Positions 1-8,983 of a stretch of DNA of 64,000 nt are shown here, in pieces. The DNA comes from Granulicella sp. S156 (GTDB taxonomy: Bacteria > Acidobacteriota > Terriglobia > Terriglobales > Acidobacteriaceae). A program made the translations under genes and the position numbers. The stretch spans positions 422,721-486,720 of the forward strand of contig NZ_LMUH01000026.1 of the NCBI RefSeq assembly GCF_009766105.1. Reading direction: 5' to 3'. Every line of letters begins with the position of its first letter. Positions within the stretch are counted from its first letter, which is position 1. The notes beneath the pieces were generated by a model. It had not been told where the DNA came from, did not search any database, and saw nothing but the letters and a program-made list of their open reading frames with translations.

Positions 1-2153
1 CCGGGATTACAAATCATCCAGCGCCGCCAGAGGCCACGGGCCCCGAGGTCGATAAGTTGAATAAATCAGATGTGGAAGCCTACTTCAATCATTATCTGGA
101 TAACTACAAGCAGGCCACGGGCGGGAATATGGGTTCGGGAGGGCACGAGCTTGCTGTCTCCGGAAAGAAGAGTGGTCTACAGTTTGTTATCACTGACTCC
201 TGGGAGGCTGGTACAGAGAACTGGACGAACGACTTCCTTGCTGAGTTCAAGCAGCGCCGGGGTTACGATGCGACACCCTGGCTGCCAACATTGGCAGGGC
301 GTGTGATCGATTCGTCTGCCGATAGCGATCGTTTTCTCTGGGACTATCGCCGCACGCTTGAAGAGCTCCTCGCCGAGAACCATTACGCAGTGCTTGCCGA
401 TCTGCTTCATCAACGCGGCATGGGTCAGTATGGCGAATCGCATGAGTCGGGGCGAGCGACTATCGGGGACGGCATGGAGATGAAACGCTCGGACGACGTG
501 CCTATGGCCGCGATGTGGACGCAGGTGCCTGGCGTGAACGCGGATAATCCATCCGCTAATGCGGATATCCGTGAGTCTGCTTCCGTCGCGCACGTTTATG
601 GGCGTCCCTTTGTGGCAGCTGAGTCGATGACTGCATTCTCAGTGCCGTGGGGATGGTCGCCAGCGACGTTGAAACCGACTGCCGATAAAGAGCTTGCGAT
701 GGGCCTGAACCGGTTTGTGATTCACTCCTCGGTTCATCAGCCGCTTACAGGGCCGAACGGAGCCGATGCCGGTTCGCCGGCTCCAGGTCTAACGCTCGGC
801 CCCTTCGGTCAATGGTTCAACCGGAACGAAAGCTGGGCAGAGCAGGCTCGCCCTTGGATCGACTATCTCGCCCGTAGCTCCTACATGCTGCAGCAGGGGC
901 GCTTTGTTGCCGATATCGCCTACTATTACGGCGAGGACAGTAACATCACAGCCATCTTTGGCAGCCATAACCCGCCAGTGCCTTCGGGCTACAACTTCGA
1001 CTATGTGAATGCCGATATCCTAGAGCATAAGCTGCGGGTTGATCATGGCGATCTGGTTACTGACAGCGGTATGCGCTATCGTGTGCTTGCTCTGGATGCG
1101 TATGCCGAGCATATGTCCCTGCCCGTGCTGCGGCGTATCAGCGAACTTGTTCATCAGGGTGCGACAGTTGTTGGCAAGAGACCCTCGCATGATCCTTCTC
1201 TTGCTGACAATCTTGCCGACTACCGGTCGCTTGTGGATGAGCTCTGGGGTGCTTCCTCTGAGTCTTCGCGCAAGGTGGGTAGGGGGCGCGTCCTGAGTGG
1301 ACAGACGCTGGAAGTTGCGTTGAAGACTCTGGCTGTTGCTCCTGATACCACCTATACGAAGCCATCGGCGAATGCCGAGGTGCTCTTTGTGCACCACACT
1401 ATGCCGGAAATGGATGTGTACTTCGTAGACAGCCGTTCAGATCAGTCGATTAATACGGAGGCCAGCTTCCGTGTCACCGGACGTGCCCCGGAGCTCTTTC
1501 ATCCGGACACAGGCGCGATCACACCGGTGTCGTTCCAGATTGCCAACGGACGCACCACCGTTCCGCTCCACCTTGATCCATGGGAAACGGTGTTTGTTGT
1601 GTATCGTCATGCGACTGGAGAGACCGCGCACACTGTGCCACAGCCTACGGAGACGACGTTGAGCACCGTGAGTGGTTCCTGGGATGTGCACTTCGAAGAG
1701 CAGCGCGGCGAACCGGAGTCGATCCATCTGGAACGACTCGCCTCGTGGTCCGAGAATAGTGATCCTGGGGTGCGATATTTTTCCGGTCATGGCACGTATA
1801 CAAAGCATGTGGACGCATCTGCTGATTGGTTTAGATCCGCTAGCCCCGTAATGCTGGATCTGGGGGACGTTGCTAACCTTGCGGAGGTCACGGTCAATGG
1901 CAAGTCACTCGGTATTGTGTGGAAGGCGCCGTATCGAGTAGACGTTACCTCGGCGATCAAGCCGGGCGACAATGTAATTACGATTAGGGTGGTTGACCTG
2001 TGGGTCAATCGACTGATTGGAGATGCGCAGCCGGGGACGACAAAGAAGATTACGTTTACGGTGAATAATCCCTATAAGGCTGACTCACCTCTGGTGCCCG
2101 CAGGTCTGATCGGGCCGGTGCGCTTCCTTCGTGAGGACGCGACTCGACAATGA
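1..2153 (+). CDS. GH106-type alpha-L-rhamnosidase-like glycoside hydrolase, 5' end outside window
   Basis: The frame is open from the first bases of the window, so the TTG at 57 is not the true start. About 716 residues are visible. The central part carries the GH106-like signature blocks DSWEAG, an RRGYDATPWLP segment and YGESHESG. The last ~150 residues form a galactose-binding-like beta-sandwich containing VNGKSLGIVWKAPYRV. GH106 enzymes remove terminal alpha-L-rhamnose from plant or bacterial polysaccharides. The signal peptide and first domain are missing from view, so export cannot be judged. It is followed 168 bp later by a GH92 gene on the same strand and opens a run of glycoside hydrolases. 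Family assignment is from remembered motifs; substrate is inferred. Confidence 0.8.
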   Translation, partial: GITNHPAPPEATGPEVDKLNKSDVEAYFNHYLDNYKQATGGNMGSGGHELAVSGKKSGLQFVITDSWEAGTENWTNDFLAEFKQRRGYDATPWLPTLAGRVIDSSADSDRFLWDYRRTLEELLAENHYAVLADLLHQRGMGQYGESHESGRATIGDGMEMKRSDDVPMAAMWTQVPGVNADNPSANADIRESASVAHVYGRPFVAAESMTAFSVPWGWSPATLKPTADKELAMGLNRFVIHSSVHQPLTGPNGADAGSPAPGLTLGPFGQWFNRNESWAEQARPWIDYLARSSYMLQQGRFVADIAYYYGEDSNITAIFGSHNPPVPSGYNFDYVNADILEHKLRVDHGDLVTDSGMRYRVLALDAYAEHMSLPVLRRISELVHQGATVVGKRPSHDPSLADNLADYRSLVDELWGASSESSRKVGRGRVLSGQTLEVALKTLAVAPDTTYTKPSANAEVLFVHHTMPEMDVYFVDSRSDQSINTEASFRVTGRAPELFHPDTGAITPVSFQIANGRTTVPLHLDPWETVFVVYRHATGETAHTVPQPTETTLSTVSGSWDVHFEEQRGEPESIHLERLASWSENSDPGVRYFSGHGTYTKHVDASADWFRSASPVMLDLGDVANLAEVTVNGKSLGIVWKAPYRVDVTSAIKPGDNVITIRVVDLWVNRLIGDAQPGTTKKITFTVNNPYKADSPLVPAGLIGPVRFLREDATRQ

Positions 2154-2321
2154 GGAAGCGAGACTCGCTGTTGGACTTTGCAGTAACTCGTGTTTTTTCG
2201 TTCGGGGTTGTGTTCTTTTCTTGAAATGGTGGAGTGATGTAAGTGTTCTGTTTTCATGTGGATAATGGGTATTTCTGTCAGGGTGCCTGCGCAATATTAA
2301 CGAGATAACCATGGAGCTTTT

Positions 2322-4559
2322 ATGCGAGTAAACCGGCGACAATTCATGAAAAGTGGAGGAGCAGCGAGTCTGCTCGGAGCGGCTGTGCCGCTTTTTCCGA
2401 AGGATGCTGACGGCGCAGTGCGAGAGAGTGCAGATGAGCCCCGACCGCAGTCAGATGCGGGGACGGATCTTACCCGTCTGGTGAATGTTCTGCATGGAAC
2501 TGATTCAACGATGGCATTCTCTCGCGGCAACACTTTGCCGATTGTTGCTTTGCCGTTTGGGATGGCGCACTGGACACTTCAGACGAGCCATGAGACTCCC
2601 TGGTTCTTCAATCCTCACGATGTCCGGATGGAAGGAATCCGTTGCACGCATCAGTTCAGTCCGTGGGTCGATGATTACGGGAATGCGACGTTTCTTCCGT
2701 TCCTTGGCTCTCCCAATCCTGATCCAGGGGCGCGTGCTTCCTCCTACCGGCCTGCCGAGCTGCATCTTTCACCGCAGTACATGAAGGTGCGTCTAACCCG
2801 GTATCGCTGCACCCTTGAACTGACGCCGACGGAGCGCTGCGCCATTCTCCGTGTCACCTTTGACGACTCCGGAGCGGCTGGTCTCTTTATCGATCTTTCG
2901 GTGCTGGAGTCGGAGATGACCAACTCTTCGGGTCGAACGGTGGAAGTCCTGACCCGTGCGAACAAGGGGGGCGTTCCAAAGAACTTCGCCACGTACTATC
3001 GTGTCGAGTCCGACGATGTGGACGTTGAAACGAAGGTTTCGGAGCTTCACGACCGGCGTGTGGTTGCTCTGCACTTCAAGGCTGAGGCGGGAGTCCCTCT
3101 GACCTTTCGGATCGGCACGTCGTTTCTCTCGTCGGAGCAAGCGTCGCGCAATATCCGCCTTGAACTTGCACGCCGCTCTTTTGACGAGGTTCGGGCAAGT
3201 TCGGGAGAGACGTGGGAAAGTTGGCTCGGTCGCGTTCGTATACAAGGCGCGACAGAGAGCCAGCAACGTACTTTCTATTCCTGTCTTTATCGGGCATTGC
3301 TCTTTCCGCGAATGTGGCACGAGCCGGATGAGACGGGCAAGATGATTCACTTCAGCCCTTATAACGGGACCGTCTCGAAGGGGGTGATGTATGCCGATCA
3401 CGGGTACTGGGACGATTACAAGGCCTGGTATCCGATGATGACGTTGCTCTACCCAGAGCGTCTCGGGGAGATCCTGCAGGCCTGGGTGAATGCCTATCAC
3501 GAGGGTGGGTGGTTCCCACAGTTTCCATGTCCGGGGTATCGCGCGTGCATGACAGGCAGTCTCATCGACTCCGTCTTCGGCGATGCCTTCGCGAAGGGCA
3601 TCACAGGCTTCGATCGAGAGGCGGCGTATGCCGGACTGAAGAAGCATGCGACCCAGGTGGGAAACCCAGCCGCCGGGTATGGCCGACAGGGAATTGAAGA
3701 GTACCTCAAGCGGGGTTGGGTGCCGTCCGATGTTGTGGGTGATGGTGCCGTGGAGACACTGGACTCTGCCTATGGAGACTTCTGTATTGCGCAGGTCGCG
3801 CGCTCCCTGAGGAAGACGGAGGACGCCAATATGTTTGAGCAACGCTCGAAGGGATGGCGTGCGCTCTTCGATCATGACGCGCTCTTTACGCGCGGAAAGC
3901 TCTCCAACGGAAACTGGCTTGAACCGTTCGATCCCTATAGCTGGGGAGGCACATACGTTGAAGGTGCCGCCTGGCAGTACCGCTTCTCTCCACCACACGA
4001 TACGGAGTTTCTGATCGAAGCTATGGGTGGTAAGGAGGCTTTCGTTAAACAGGTTGAGGGCATGCTTCTGCAGTCTCCCAAATTCAACGTTGGGTCCTAC
4101 GGCCAGGAGATCCACGAGATGTCCGAGATGGCGGCGGTGGACTTCGGTCAGTACGCACACAGCAATCAGCCGGTTCATCATATTCTGTATCTCCTCAGCG
4201 TTGCAGGCCGCAGGGACCGAACGAAGTATTGGGTTCATCGTGTGCTCGGCGAACTCTACTCTCCCGATATCTTCCCCGGCGATGAGGACACTGGCTCCAT
4301 GTCGGCCTGGTACATCCTTGGCTGCCTTGGGATCTTTTCTCCGTGTCCTGGACGAAGCGATTGGACGCTGGGCAGCCCTCTCTTTCCAAAGGCGAGCATC
4401 ACCTTTCCCGACGGCAGGACGATCCAGATCGAATCTCGCAACTCATCCGCGACAGTTGGCGCAGTACACGGGGTGACTGTGAACGGTAAACCGCTGGAGG
4501 GTAACTTGCTCCCGCACGACACGTTCAAAAGAAACGCTCACCTTGTCTTCGAAGACTAG
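2322..4559 (+). CDS. GH92 family alpha-mannosidase-like enzyme, Tat-exported, Gln at the catalytic-acid position
   Basis: This 745-residue protein begins with a twin-arginine signal (NRRQFMKSGG followed by a hydrophobic stretch), so it should be exported folded. The GH92 body is recognisable from PFGMAHW near the N-terminus, an all-alpha barrel, AHSNQPVHHILYL and GDEDTGSMSAWYI. GH92 enzymes are Ca-dependent inverting exo-alpha-mannosidases. The usual family motif is NEPxHH, with Glu as general acid. Here codon 4167-4169 is CAG, giving Gln616. The DxD pair thought to hold the base (Asp654, Asp656) is retained. The second GH92 in this window has the normal NEP. The enzyme may therefore be inactive on plain mannosides or may cleave substrates with a good leaving group such as mannosyl phosphate. 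It sits between the GH106 and SGNH genes on the same strand. Confidence 0.9.
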   Translation: MRVNRRQFMKSGGAASLLGAAVPLFPKDADGAVRESADEPRPQSDAGTDLTRLVNVLHGTDSTMAFSRGNTLPIVALPFGMAHWTLQTSHETPWFFNPHDVRMEGIRCTHQFSPWVDDYGNATFLPFLGSPNPDPGARASSYRPAELHLSPQYMKVRLTRYRCTLELTPTERCAILRVTFDDSGAAGLFIDLSVLESEMTNSSGRTVEVLTRANKGGVPKNFATYYRVESDDVDVETKVSELHDRRVVALHFKAEAGVPLTFRIGTSFLSSEQASRNIRLELARRSFDEVRASSGETWESWLGRVRIQGATESQQRTFYSCLYRALLFPRMWHEPDETGKMIHFSPYNGTVSKGVMYADHGYWDDYKAWYPMMTLLYPERLGEILQAWVNAYHEGGWFPQFPCPGYRACMTGSLIDSVFGDAFAKGITGFDREAAYAGLKKHATQVGNPAAGYGRQGIEEYLKRGWVPSDVVGDGAVETLDSAYGDFCIAQVARSLRKTEDANMFEQRSKGWRALFDHDALFTRGKLSNGNWLEPFDPYSWGGTYVEGAAWQYRFSPPHDTEFLIEAMGGKEAFVKQVEGMLLQSPKFNVGSYGQEIHEMSEMAAVDFGQYAHSNQPVHHILYLLSVAGRRDRTKYWVHRVLGELYSPDIFPGDEDTGSMSAWYILGCLGIFSPCPGRSDWTLGSPLFPKASITFPDGRTIQIESRNSSATVGAVHGVTVNGKPLEGNLLPHDTFKRNAHLVFED

Positions 4560-4594
4560 ATTTACCTTTCACCAAACCTAAGGAGCAATGTTCC

Positions 4595-5890
4595 GTGATT
4601 CGAGCCACCCTTACCTCCGCCCTACTTCTGGTTGCGGCAGCCTTCCTCGTTGACACTTCGCACGCTCAGCAAAACGGCTTCTATCTGCACGACGGCGACC
4701 GCGTAGTCTTCTACGGTGACAGCATCACGGAACAGCGCAACTACAGCATGATCATCGAGACTTATGTTCTGACTCGATATCCCAATCTGCACGTGCTGTT
4801 CACCAACTCCGGATGGGGAGGGGACCGTGTCACCGGAGGCGGTGGCGGTGATATCGATCTTCGTCTCAAACGCGATGTGACCCCCTATCAGCCAACGGTA
4901 GTCACCATCATGCTGGGCATGAATGACGGAGGGTACAAGGCTGCTACCGAAGAATCAGAGAAACAGTTCTTCGACGGATTTCGTCACATCGTAACGACTC
5001 TTGGACAGGCAGACCCACAGGCCCGAATTACAGCCATCGAGCCCTCTCCCTACGACGACACCACGCGTCCTCCCGCCTTTCCCGTCATGGACGGAACAGG
5101 TTACAACCAGGTGCTCGTTGGCTATGGGAAATGGATCTCCACCTATGCCAAGGAGAACCACATAACAGTTGCCGATGCGAATACAGACTTTGTCCATGTG
5201 CTCGATAAGGCCAACGAAACAGATCCTGCCGTGGCAAAGGAGTTCCTGCCGGATCACATTCACCCGTCGTTTGGGGGGCACCTGCTCATTGCAGAGTCGA
5301 TCCTCAAGGCCTGGCAGGCACGTTCGGTGGTAGCTGCTGTCAAGATTCAAGCGGGTGCCTCGCAACCAAAACTTGTACAGGCTGAGCACACGACTGTGCA
5401 GAATCTGACCGGAGGGAACAGCATAGGCTGGAGCGAGACAGATGATGCCCTTCCACTACCTTTCCTGCAATGGCAACAGATGTGGGGAGGCGGACCTACG
5501 ATCGGACTGGCGATCGGGTCTTCTGATCTCACGGCAGCTCTCAATCAAGAGCCGCTTTGCATCACGGGCCTGAAGAGTGGCGTGTATGCTCTGCGCATCG
5601 ACGGAACCAGCATCGGGACGTTTACGAGCGATCAATTCGCAAGCGGCATTAACCTTGCGCTGCTCAAGACGCCCATGAGCGAGCAGGCTATGAGTGTTTA
5701 CCAGCTTACGACGCAACGTGGGGACCTTCACTACGACCGCTGGCGTCATATCCAGGTCCCGTTCGGAGATATCACAGAGGGAACAGAGGCTATGACCAAG
5801 CTCGATGCGGTCGGGACGCATGTGGAGGAGCAGCAGAGGAAGGCTGCGCTTCCTAAGGCGCATGTCTTTGAGGTTGCACTCATTCAATAG
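4595..5890 (+). CDS. Secreted SGNH/GDSL hydrolase (carbohydrate esterase-like)
   Basis: A 431-residue protein with a Sec signal peptide ending near SHA-QQ (residues 22-26). The SGNH blocks are present: GDSIT (nucleophile Ser43), the Gly in GWGGDRV, GMND (oxyanion Asn), and DHIHPS (Asp220, His223). The C-terminal ~190 residues extend beyond the catalytic domain and are also seen in other GDSL proteins of polysaccharide-degrading bacteria. Such enzymes deacetylate glycans. The start is GTG at 4595, chosen because TAAGGAG lies 9 nt upstream; the nearer ATG at 4588 is in another frame. The gene starts 35 bp after the GH92 gene, so the two are probably co-transcribed. The exact ester substrate cannot be told from sequence. 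Confidence 0.85.
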   Translation: MIRATLTSALLLVAAAFLVDTSHAQQNGFYLHDGDRVVFYGDSITEQRNYSMIIETYVLTRYPNLHVLFTNSGWGGDRVTGGGGGDIDLRLKRDVTPYQPTVVTIMLGMNDGGYKAATEESEKQFFDGFRHIVTTLGQADPQARITAIEPSPYDDTTRPPAFPVMDGTGYNQVLVGYGKWISTYAKENHITVADANTDFVHVLDKANETDPAVAKEFLPDHIHPSFGGHLLIAESILKAWQARSVVAAVKIQAGASQPKLVQAEHTTVQNLTGGNSIGWSETDDALPLPFLQWQQMWGGGPTIGLAIGSSDLTAALNQEPLCITGLKSGVYALRIDGTSIGTFTSDQFASGINLALLKTPMSEQAMSVYQLTTQRGDLHYDRWRHIQVPFGDITEGTEAMTKLDAVGTHVEEQQRKAALPKAHVFEVALIQ

Positions 5891-6216
5891 CGCATTTTCA
5901 TGAATGGTGGGATGTGGCTCTTTTCGATCCGACCCATACGGTGTTATCTCGACCCTGTGTGTAGCCGAAGGGCCAGCGCTTTTGCCGCCATGGCGAGATA
6001 CCTGTAGCTTGCTTGTATTGGCAGTATCGCCTGCGCGGGCAACCTGCAGGTCTCTCCACTTCGCATGATGAAAACCATCATGCTACGGTCGAGATGACAG
6101 TTTTGTGGTGGGGTATCCCTACATCACACATTTGTCGAGCTCAGGCATGCGCATTGGAGCGCGAGGGGCCTGGCCGGTCACAAGCAATCTCCTCCGCTGA
6201 AGGAGCGGTACAACTC
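5891..6216. other. Intergenic region before GH31 gene
   Basis: No convincing gene is present in these 326 bp. An open frame runs through the 3' part into the GH31 gene but lacks coding character and a ribosome site. The region contains a small hairpin-bearing repeat-like element (see 6046-6114). I see no clear terminator for the preceding gene. Confidence 0.6.
6046..6114. repeat. Possible intergenic repeat element, copy 1 (with hairpin)
   Basis: The segment begins GGTCTCTCCACTTC, contains the perfect inverted repeat GCATGATG-AAAAC-CATCATGC (6063-6083), and ends with GGTCGAGATGACAG and a G/T-rich tail. Similar outer blocks recur at 8777-8829 in the next intergenic gap. This suggests a dispersed REP-like element, but only two diverged copies are visible here. 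Confidence 0.4.
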
Positions 6217-8646
6217 GTGAAAGCTCGTAGCCAACAACGATCATCTGCATTCGACATGTTTTTCCGGCGAGAGTTCTGTCGTGTGACAGCGGTCCTGATC
6301 TCTCTCTGTATCGTCCCAGTGTTGCAGGCGGCCGATCTCCATGTGCAAAGGTCGCCGCGCGGTGTGACTGTGCAGCGCGGGGACGACGTGATCGCGGTTG
6401 AAGTTGTCGGGGCCAATCTTGCTCTAGTTCACCTGGAGCCAGGCGGGCAGACGACTCCTCGGACGCTTGTGATCGATCCTTCCCTCCAATTCAACGGGGC
6501 GTTGCCTGTGATTAAGCGAACTGGCAAAGATCGCTTTGTCCTATCGGGAAAAGGCATCGACGTAGATGTCGACGTGGAACACGAGGCGCGCATCACGGCC
6601 TGCGATCACGCCGGTCATTGCTTACATGTGGACGATTTATTCAGTGCCCTGAAGCGTTTGGAGCTGCTGATCGGACGAGATCAGGAAGAACCGTTGTACG
6701 GCATGCGAGGGCTGGAACTGGCCGATCACGGTGAGGGATTGACCCGTAAGCAAGGCGCGACGATTGCAGCCGGTGTCCAGGGAGATGGAGGCGCGCCGTT
6801 CTTCTTTACCCACCACTATGGCGTTCTTGTCGATTCCAGTGGAGGCGCTTTCGAAGTGTGCGATCATTGCGTTCGCTTCAAAGGCTCTTCGCGGCGCGAT
6901 GTGGAGTTCTATGTTGCCTTCGGATCACCGACGACGGTCATGTCCACTCTCTTGAAGCTTACGGGCCTGCCGCCGATGCCCCCCAAATGGACGCTCGGAT
7001 TTCTCAACAGCCAGTGGGGCACCACAGAGCCGGAGCTGCTCCAGATCGTTTCCAGCTATCGGCAGAAGCAGATCCCCCTGGACGCGTTCATCCTCGACTT
7101 CGACTGGAAGGCCTGGGGCGAGGACCACTACGGGGAATGGCGCTGGAATAGCACCTCAGGCGAGGGGAACGTGGCGCCCGATAAATTTCCGGACGGCGCT
7201 TCAGGTGTGTTGGGGGCTCGGTTGGCACAGCAGGGGGTAAAGCTTGCGGGCATTCTGAAACCGAGGATCCTGGTCTTGACCGCTGACTCAAGCGACAAAA
7301 AGACCGAGGCTTCTGCGTACGCGGATGCGCATCATCTTTGGTATCCGGATGAAGCTCCCCAAAAGGACTACGTGACAAACCGATGGGCGCGGAACCTCGA
7401 CTTCAACCTTCCGGAGACGCGCACATGGATCTGGGAGCATCTGAAGCCGGCGTTTCTTGCGGGCATGGCAGGCTGGTGGAACGACGAAGCTGACCCAGCG
7501 CCGTCAACTCAGCTTAGTAACTTCCAGTTCATGAACATGGCTCGGATGCTCTATGACGGGCAGCGATCTGTTGCGGATCAGCGGGTCTGGTCGTTGAATC
7601 GAAACTACTACCTGGGCGCGAACCGCTATGGATACGCACTCTGGTCAGGGGACATCGACACAGGCTTTCCTTCCATGGCGTATCAGCGCCGCCGGATGCT
7701 TGCCGCCATGGACCTCGGCGCCAGTCACTGGAGCATGGATACCGGCGGGTTCCATGGCCATCCATCGCCGGAGAACTACGCGCGTTGGATGGAATTTGCC
7801 GCATGGGTTCCGATCGACCGCGTACACGGTGACTTCGGTGAGAAGCGGCAACCCTGGACCTACGGTCCTGTGGCTGAAGCAGCTGCCACCAAGGCGATTC
7901 GTACACGCTACGCTCTGCTTCCGTATCTCTATTCGTTGGAACGCATCGACCATTTGACCGGAGTCGGTATCGTGCGACCGATGTTCTGGGTCTTTCCTGA
8001 CGACAGCGATGCAGCAGGTCTCGACACCGAGTGGATGTTTGGCGATGCGTTGCTGGTCTCACCCATCGTGGCCCCCGGCGCTACCAGTCAACACGTCTAT
8101 CTGCCGGAAGGCGTTTGGTACGACTTCAGCAGCGGACGACGGTTTGACGGGAAGCGTTGGTATGACCTTCCGGTTGACTCCAAGACATGGAGCGACGTAC
8201 CCGTCTTCGTACGCGCCGGCTCTATCCTCGCCTCACAGGACCCGCAACAGTTCGTTGGGCAGCAACCCGTATCCAAGGTGATGCTGGATGTATTCCCGAA
8301 TGATCGCCTCTCCGAATTCTCTTACTATGACGACGACGGTGTGAGCTATCGATACGAGACCGGAGAATACTTCGAGCAGAAGATCTCTGCCCGGCAGTCG
8401 GGTCCACGCATCGAACTGCATATTGCGAAGTCGACAGGATCGCTCCAGCCGGCCCTCAAGCAATACATCGTGCGGGTCCATGTACGGGCAACAACTGTTC
8501 TGCTGCATGGTCGTCCGATTTCAACGTTGAGTGAAGGCGGAGCGAGCGGGGACGCGATCTCATGGAGTGAAGGCAAGGACAAGTACGGGGATGTTACGGA
8601 GATTCACGTGCCTGCGGGCAAGCAGCTTGATCTTTCCTTGCGGTAG
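6217..8646 (+). CDS. GH31 family alpha-glycosidase, secreted
   Basis: About 809 residues from the chosen GTG at 6217, which has GAAGGAG 11 nt upstream. An ATG at 6256 is the alternative and would give a cleaner signal peptide (FCRVTAVLISLCIVPVLQA). An upstream in-frame ATG at 6013 would add a non-coding-looking leader. Domain order is an N-terminal beta-sandwich, the GH31 (beta/alpha)8 barrel from about residue 255, and C-terminal beta domains. The nucleophile motif GWWNDEADP gives Asp423 and the acid/base motif WSGDIDTGF gives Asp479. GH31 covers alpha-glucosidases, alpha-xylosidases and related enzymes; NDEAD rather than NDMNE resembles the divergent bacterial subgroups, so specificity is uncertain. 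It lies in the glycoside hydrolase run, downstream of the SGNH gene. Confidence 0.88.
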   Translation: MKARSQQRSSAFDMFFRREFCRVTAVLISLCIVPVLQAADLHVQRSPRGVTVQRGDDVIAVEVVGANLALVHLEPGGQTTPRTLVIDPSLQFNGALPVIKRTGKDRFVLSGKGIDVDVDVEHEARITACDHAGHCLHVDDLFSALKRLELLIGRDQEEPLYGMRGLELADHGEGLTRKQGATIAAGVQGDGGAPFFFTHHYGVLVDSSGGAFEVCDHCVRFKGSSRRDVEFYVAFGSPTTVMSTLLKLTGLPPMPPKWTLGFLNSQWGTTEPELLQIVSSYRQKQIPLDAFILDFDWKAWGEDHYGEWRWNSTSGEGNVAPDKFPDGASGVLGARLAQQGVKLAGILKPRILVLTADSSDKKTEASAYADAHHLWYPDEAPQKDYVTNRWARNLDFNLPETRTWIWEHLKPAFLAGMAGWWNDEADPAPSTQLSNFQFMNMARMLYDGQRSVADQRVWSLNRNYYLGANRYGYALWSGDIDTGFPSMAYQRRRMLAAMDLGASHWSMDTGGFHGHPSPENYARWMEFAAWVPIDRVHGDFGEKRQPWTYGPVAEAAATKAIRTRYALLPYLYSLERIDHLTGVGIVRPMFWVFPDDSDAAGLDTEWMFGDALLVSPIVAPGATSQHVYLPEGVWYDFSSGRRFDGKRWYDLPVDSKTWSDVPVFVRAGSILASQDPQQFVGQQPVSKVMLDVFPNDRLSEFSYYDDDGVSYRYETGEYFEQKISARQSGPRIELHIAKSTGSLQPALKQYIVRVHVRATTVLLHGRPISTLSEGGASGDAISWSEGKDKYGDVTEIHVPAGKQLDLSLR

Positions 8647-8776
8647 ATTTGCGGCTGATGCCAGACAAAGTAATATTCGTGTCTCCTCCGGCTTCTTTGA
8701 AAGTACAAGCAGCCGTGAAATGCAGGGGTTTCTAGACGCAAAGCGCGCCATAAACATTTGCATCACGCTCTGCATC

Positions 8777-8829
8777 AAGGGGTTTCTCCGCTCCCGTTGG
8801 TCGGTCGAAATGACACGTTTAGGGGTGGG
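8777..8829. repeat. Possible intergenic repeat element, copy 2
   Basis: GGTTTCTCCGCTCC at the left and GGTCGAAATGACAC with a following GGGGTGGG at the right match the outer blocks of the element at 6046-6114. The internal hairpin of copy 1 is replaced by a shorter centre. Confidence 0.35.
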
Positions 8830-8947
8830 TTTGTAAGGACAACTGTGTACTTGTCGTCACGCATTCCGCGAGAAGATCCCGGCAGTGGCTCGTTCGGATG
8901 CAATGCTGAGAGTTCATTCTCTTGTCAGGCTGTGTTCTGCAAGCTAA

Positions 8948-8965
8948 TATGGTACCGGTTCCATA
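8948..8965. promoter_or_regulatory. LacI-type operator candidate upstream of GH2 beta-mannosidase
   Basis: TATGGTACCGGTTCCATA is an 18-bp palindrome with one mismatched pair and a central CG step, the form typical of LacI/GalR operators. It lies 18 bp upstream of the ATG at 8984, where binding would block transcription or initiation. No LacI-family gene lies in this window. A 14-bp palindrome of similar form precedes the second GH92 gene. Confidence 0.5.
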
Positions 8966-8983
8966 AGGTTTGGGTGAATCGCA

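Larger units (their letters stand above)
8647..8983. other. Intergenic region between GH31 and GH2 genes
   Basis: No gene is supported in these 337 bp. The gap contains a second repeat-like element (8777-8829) and a near-perfect palindrome immediately before the GH2 start (8948-8965). Confidence 0.6.

Noticed and set aside
57..59. TTG at 57 as the start of the first gene
   Set aside because: The frame is open upstream to the window edge and the upstream residues continue the same enzyme family sequence, so the gene is truncated by the window.
2793..4238. Long minus-strand open frame (about 480 codons) opposite the GH92 gene
   Set aside because: It mirrors the coding frame of a clear GH92 enzyme, has no recognisable domain and no ribosome site. 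High-GC genes often give such antisense frames.
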